Assembly: GCA_014607495.2 (NCBI GenBank)
Contig: CP053152.1
Location: forward strand, 14,305,899-14,369,898
Reading direction: 5' to 3'
Length of the DNA: 64,000 nt
Source of the DNA: Carposina sasakii
Lineage: Eukaryota > Arthropoda > Insecta > Lepidoptera > Carposinidae
The notes below the pieces were generated by a model that saw only the letters and a list, made by a program, of their open reading frames with translations, did no database searches and was not told where the DNA came from. Position 1 is the stretch's first letter; each line of letters begins with the position of its first letter. Positions 61,901 to 64,000 of this stretch are shown here, one piece after another. The position numbers and the translations under genes are program-made.

Positions 61901-64000
61901 ACTTTTCCACTTCACCGCTAATATATGTATGACGGCAACGCTAATATCCAAGGAAGCCATAGCTTTAGTAGACTAGATTGTCTAAGAAAAACAAAAGTCT
62001 TGCTTGCTTGATGTATAACATTCTGTTCATACATATTCTATCACGAGTTCTACAAACGTTTCACTGAACCGACTATGAGGCTATGAACTGACAGAGCGAT
62101 TTTGACCCCACTGCGGTGGTGAACTGAGCGATTGAGATCATACGCGTCGTGAGATGTGCTCTTACTTTTTGCATGTAAATCTACTCGAAACGCGGCGGGC
62201 GCAGCTGAAAACCTTGTTAGCCTAAATGGTTCGCGTCGTACCTCGATGCTGCATGGCCATGACGATGGACTCGACGCCGAGTTTGGTGCTGGTGTCGACG
62301 ATCTCCTCGAGCAGCACAATCATGCTCTCGCCCCCCTCCAGCCCGAAACGCTTCTCCGCCGGCCATTTTGTAGCGAAGTACTTCTCCAAACTAGGCATGT
62401 AATAAAGAGGTAGATAGTTCACCTAACGTCAACTGGTTCCCCCGTGTATAACTTTTAAATAGTGCAATAGGGAATTCTCTTATCTTACTTCGAACGCGTA
62501 GCTACTGGCGGACAAACAGCGGCGGCCGGTGGCCGAAATGTCAAATGCCCGCACCACAGAACATGTAATATAATATACCTATATATATTACCTGTTCTGT
62601 GGCCCGCACCGATGATACAATGCATCCATTTCGGTGAACTCAGTGGCCGCTTGCTGCTTGGCAACCAGTGCGCGCTTGGGCTTACTCAGGTCCTTTTGCC
62701 ATGGACCTTCACTGGAATACATAAACTGCACCTACTTCCGTGCATGTTTGAAGGGACTTGGGCCAATCAGGAACTCTGTCATTCTCTCAGGCGATAAGTT
62801 ACACTTATATCTTATCACTAACACATGTCCTCTCTATGCTTAACCTGGCTGTGGGATCTTTTTTTATGATCATCCAGTTCCGGCTACCTCATTTAGGGAA
62901 CACACCCGTATGTAATGGAAAACGAGACGCCACATCTGACGGAACCTTATGAAGAATACATGATTAAGAAATGAGTATTGGCAAGCACTCACAAGACGGC
63001 CTTAGTGAGCCGGCGCATAATGAGTCGCTTCTCGTCGACCGTCTTGTCGAGCGCGCCGGGGTACTCCATGCGCTCGCGGATGAACTGGATGCTGTCCACG
63101 TCGTACACGTGCATGTACTCCACGCCGATCGAGCCGCAGTACACGCGCTCCAGGCGGTGGATTATCTCCCTGTATGGTGACAATGGCCGTTACGTACGAA
63201 CTACTTATTAAATATCTAGCAAAGCGACAAGACGGGTTACCTACTAACTACTCGTATTAAAGCGGTAGGCTGATTAGTGATTACAATTACGTATCTAGCA
63301 AAGCGACAAGGTGGATAACCTATGAACTACTCGCATTAAAGCGGTAGGCGGGTCTTGCAAAAGAAGATCAGTAGAAGATTCTTTTGAAAGACACAGAATA
63401 TATTAAACCGCATATTCGAGATGAAATTTTAAATTGCTATTATAAAATGTGAATTTTACAAGCAATCAGCGAATATTGTACAGTTTATGTTGTCGCGCAT
63501 TGCTATTACTAGTTAGGTAATACGGCGGTGGGAATTGGTATAGTGATCTATTCCGACTGCAATTCTTATACTAACATTAAAATTGTTTGGAGTGTTTCAA
63601 TAAAGCAACATGCAATGTTCTTTCTTACCTAAGGGTTAATGATGTCTCGGTGCCACCGATATTAGTTCTCTCTGGCAATTCGAACACCATGTCCATTTGC
63701 TTTTCACCTGTAACATCAACATTCGTTAGATATATATCTGAAGAACCCTGGTATAGATCCAATAGAATCTTCCAAGAGCACATAAGCCGAAAGCACTTTC
63801 TTTTCCCATCGGCCTTATCAACCCAGTTTAGGCCTTTATTCTTTTCAAACTTTATAACGTGGCTGCGGGTTCTCGTTTATGATCCCACATTTCGGGATCT
63901 CAGCAGTGTACCTACATGTATGTTAACAACAGTACTAACACAAGCTAGTCCCGAGTTCACGCGACACGATCTTGCACTCCAAGCCACGCAGCGTCATGTC
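52985..64000 (-). CDS. 2-oxoglutarate dehydrogenase E1-like protein, divergent paralogue (5' partial)
   Basis: Minus-strand exons in phase: 63707-63629, 63169-62993, 62390-62242, 61684-61599, 61386-61207, 60610-60430, 60169-59951, 59522-59329, 58375-58247, 56897-56776, 56240-56128, 56032-55845, 55400-55304, 55062-54870, 54230-53934, 53117-52985. A further upstream exon (about 64000-63940) is likely. The E1o enzyme decarboxylates 2-oxoglutarate with thiamine diphosphate in the mitochondrial TCA cycle. Visible family blocks: [152 protein letters not shown]. Many positions that are nearly invariant in the housekeeping enzyme are changed, and the C-terminus is unusual ([11 protein letters not shown]), so this is probably a second, specialised OGDH gene. 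Confidence 0.88.
53215..53475 (+). repeat. Interspersed repeat, copy 1 (OGDH-like last intron)
   Basis: ATAATCACGCCTGTATCCCT, TACGGGGTAGGCAGAGCACC, AAGTTCGGTTAGTAGTGACA to CAGCTGTAGTATTATACG. Nearly the whole 260 bp recurs in reverse complement at 58465-58712, in another intron of the same gene. Confidence 0.8.
54407..54699. repeat. MITE with ~68-bp inverted repeats, copy 2 (OGDH-like intron)
   Basis: Same ends as 46698-46970 (CAGCACCCGTATGATGAATT and complement); the interior (GAATGAATTAGGGCTGTAGA, CCTTGTCTAGTTATTAC) is inverted relative to that copy. Confidence 0.85.
56528..56745 (+). repeat. Interspersed repeat (Helitron-like end), copy 2
   Basis: CTAGCGGCTGCTCACGGCTT, CGCCCGCGTGAGAGGGCATT, CGAAGCCGGGGCGGGTCCCT, then the TAAACCTTCC / AATCACTCTATCTATTAAAA body, as at 12075-12260. 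Confidence 0.55.
57440..57632 (-). repeat. Right half of the MITE family at 34274 and 47587
   Basis: GATTTCGGGTCTCAAATTTT, GTGGATAGGTTCTCTATAGT, GGGCTATTTACACAGCTTTT, CGCTTAACATACCC, ending TTGTTACACCCTGTA. The left TACAGGGTG end is missing. Confidence 0.75.
57715..58020 (-). repeat. Probable retroelement 3' end
   Basis: Begins AAGAAAGAAAGAAAACGTTT, TATTTTTCGCCACACACACA (a minus-strand simple tail), followed by about 250 bp of AT-rich body with TAGACAATGTGCGACGAAAA and TCTTCCGTGTCGCCAGTTAA. Not classified further. Confidence 0.35.
58465..58712 (-). repeat. Interspersed repeat, copy 2 (inverted relative to 53215-53475)
   Basis: CGTATAATACTACAGCTGCT, TGTACAAGTCAGTAGAGG, GGTCTTGGTGTTTTGTAGGC to CCGTAAGGGATACAGGCGTG: the reverse complement of the copy about 5 kb to the left, in the same gene. 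Confidence 0.8.
58834..59203 (-). repeat. 370-bp MITE, copy 3 (inverted, OGDH-like intron)
   Basis: TACAGGGTATTTTTTCGTTG at one end, CGTTGACGAGCAACAATCAC-CCTGTA at the other, TA on both sides. Full-length reverse-complement match to the family at 29380-29750 and 41402-41769. Confidence 0.85.
59686..59736 (-). repeat. RTE LINE tail remnant
   Basis: GTCTATTGCAGTCCACTGTT, GAACGTAGGCCTCCCCCAGA: only the last few codons ([10 protein letters not shown]) and tail of an RTE element, in an OGDH-like intron. Confidence 0.6.
61710..61775 (-). repeat. Interspersed repeat end shared with 17955-18058
   Basis: AGATAGATAGATCGTTTATT, CGGCTTTTGTCATGTACACA, TACACAGACAACACAAATCA: reverse complement of the element in TrxR intron 6. 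Confidence 0.5.

Overview
This looks like a piece of a lepidopteran (moth or butterfly) nuclear chromosome. All genes are split by GT-AG introns with AT-rich non-coding DNA. The thioredoxin reductase ends in Ser-Cys-Cys-Ser, the insect form without selenocysteine. The introns are full of tRNA-derived SINEs, RTE-type LINE tails, MITEs and a mariner element of the kinds common in Lepidoptera. The species cannot be named from the sequence alone. Exon limits below were worked out by hand from splice sites, reading phase and family similarity, so single-base errors are possible.

Layout, left to right: (1) the last coding exon of a PHD-finger protein with an ING-type zinc finger (+, cut by the left edge, ends 1945); (2) a repeat-rich gap with tRNA-derived SINEs and an RTE LINE tail; (3) a five-exon short-chain dehydrogenase (-, 7632 to 5357); (4) thioredoxin reductase (+, 7466 to 19163) with two alternative first exons, cytosolic and mitochondrial. 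Its 5' end interleaves with the dehydrogenase gene. An internally deleted mariner sits in one of its introns and a 1-bp frameshift lies in exon 3; (5) a secreted matrix metalloproteinase (-, 26551 to 20533), with a large palindromic tandem repeat in one intron; (6) CFAP251/WDR66, a cilium and sperm-flagellum WD-repeat protein (+, 27249 to 33121); (7) a BCL7-family SWI/SNF subunit (-, 35904 to 35330); (8) mitofusin/Marf (+, 37342 to 45613), three of whose exons are partly duplicated just past their 5' splice sites; (9) a SAC3-domain protein of the SAC3D1 type (-, 52414 to 50285) with one GC-AG intron; (10) a divergent 2-oxoglutarate dehydrogenase E1 paralogue (-, from the right edge to 52985).

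These genes do not form a pathway; it is an ordinary mixed chromosomal neighbourhood. Two themes recur. Mitochondrial function is represented by mitochondrial TrxR, mitofusin and the 2-oxoglutarate dehydrogenase-like E1. Head-to-head pairs are common: SDR/TrxR, Mmp/CFAP251 and BCL7/Marf. The clearest regulatory signal is a full antioxidant-response element with a CRE about 160-190 bp upstream of the cytosolic TrxR start codon.

I found no CRISPR array, rRNA gene, confident functional tRNA gene or clearly new multi-gene system. The least ordinary structures are the palindromic 108-bp repeat array, the exon-edge duplications in Marf, the interleaved SDR/TrxR promoters and the diverged OGDH paralogue.
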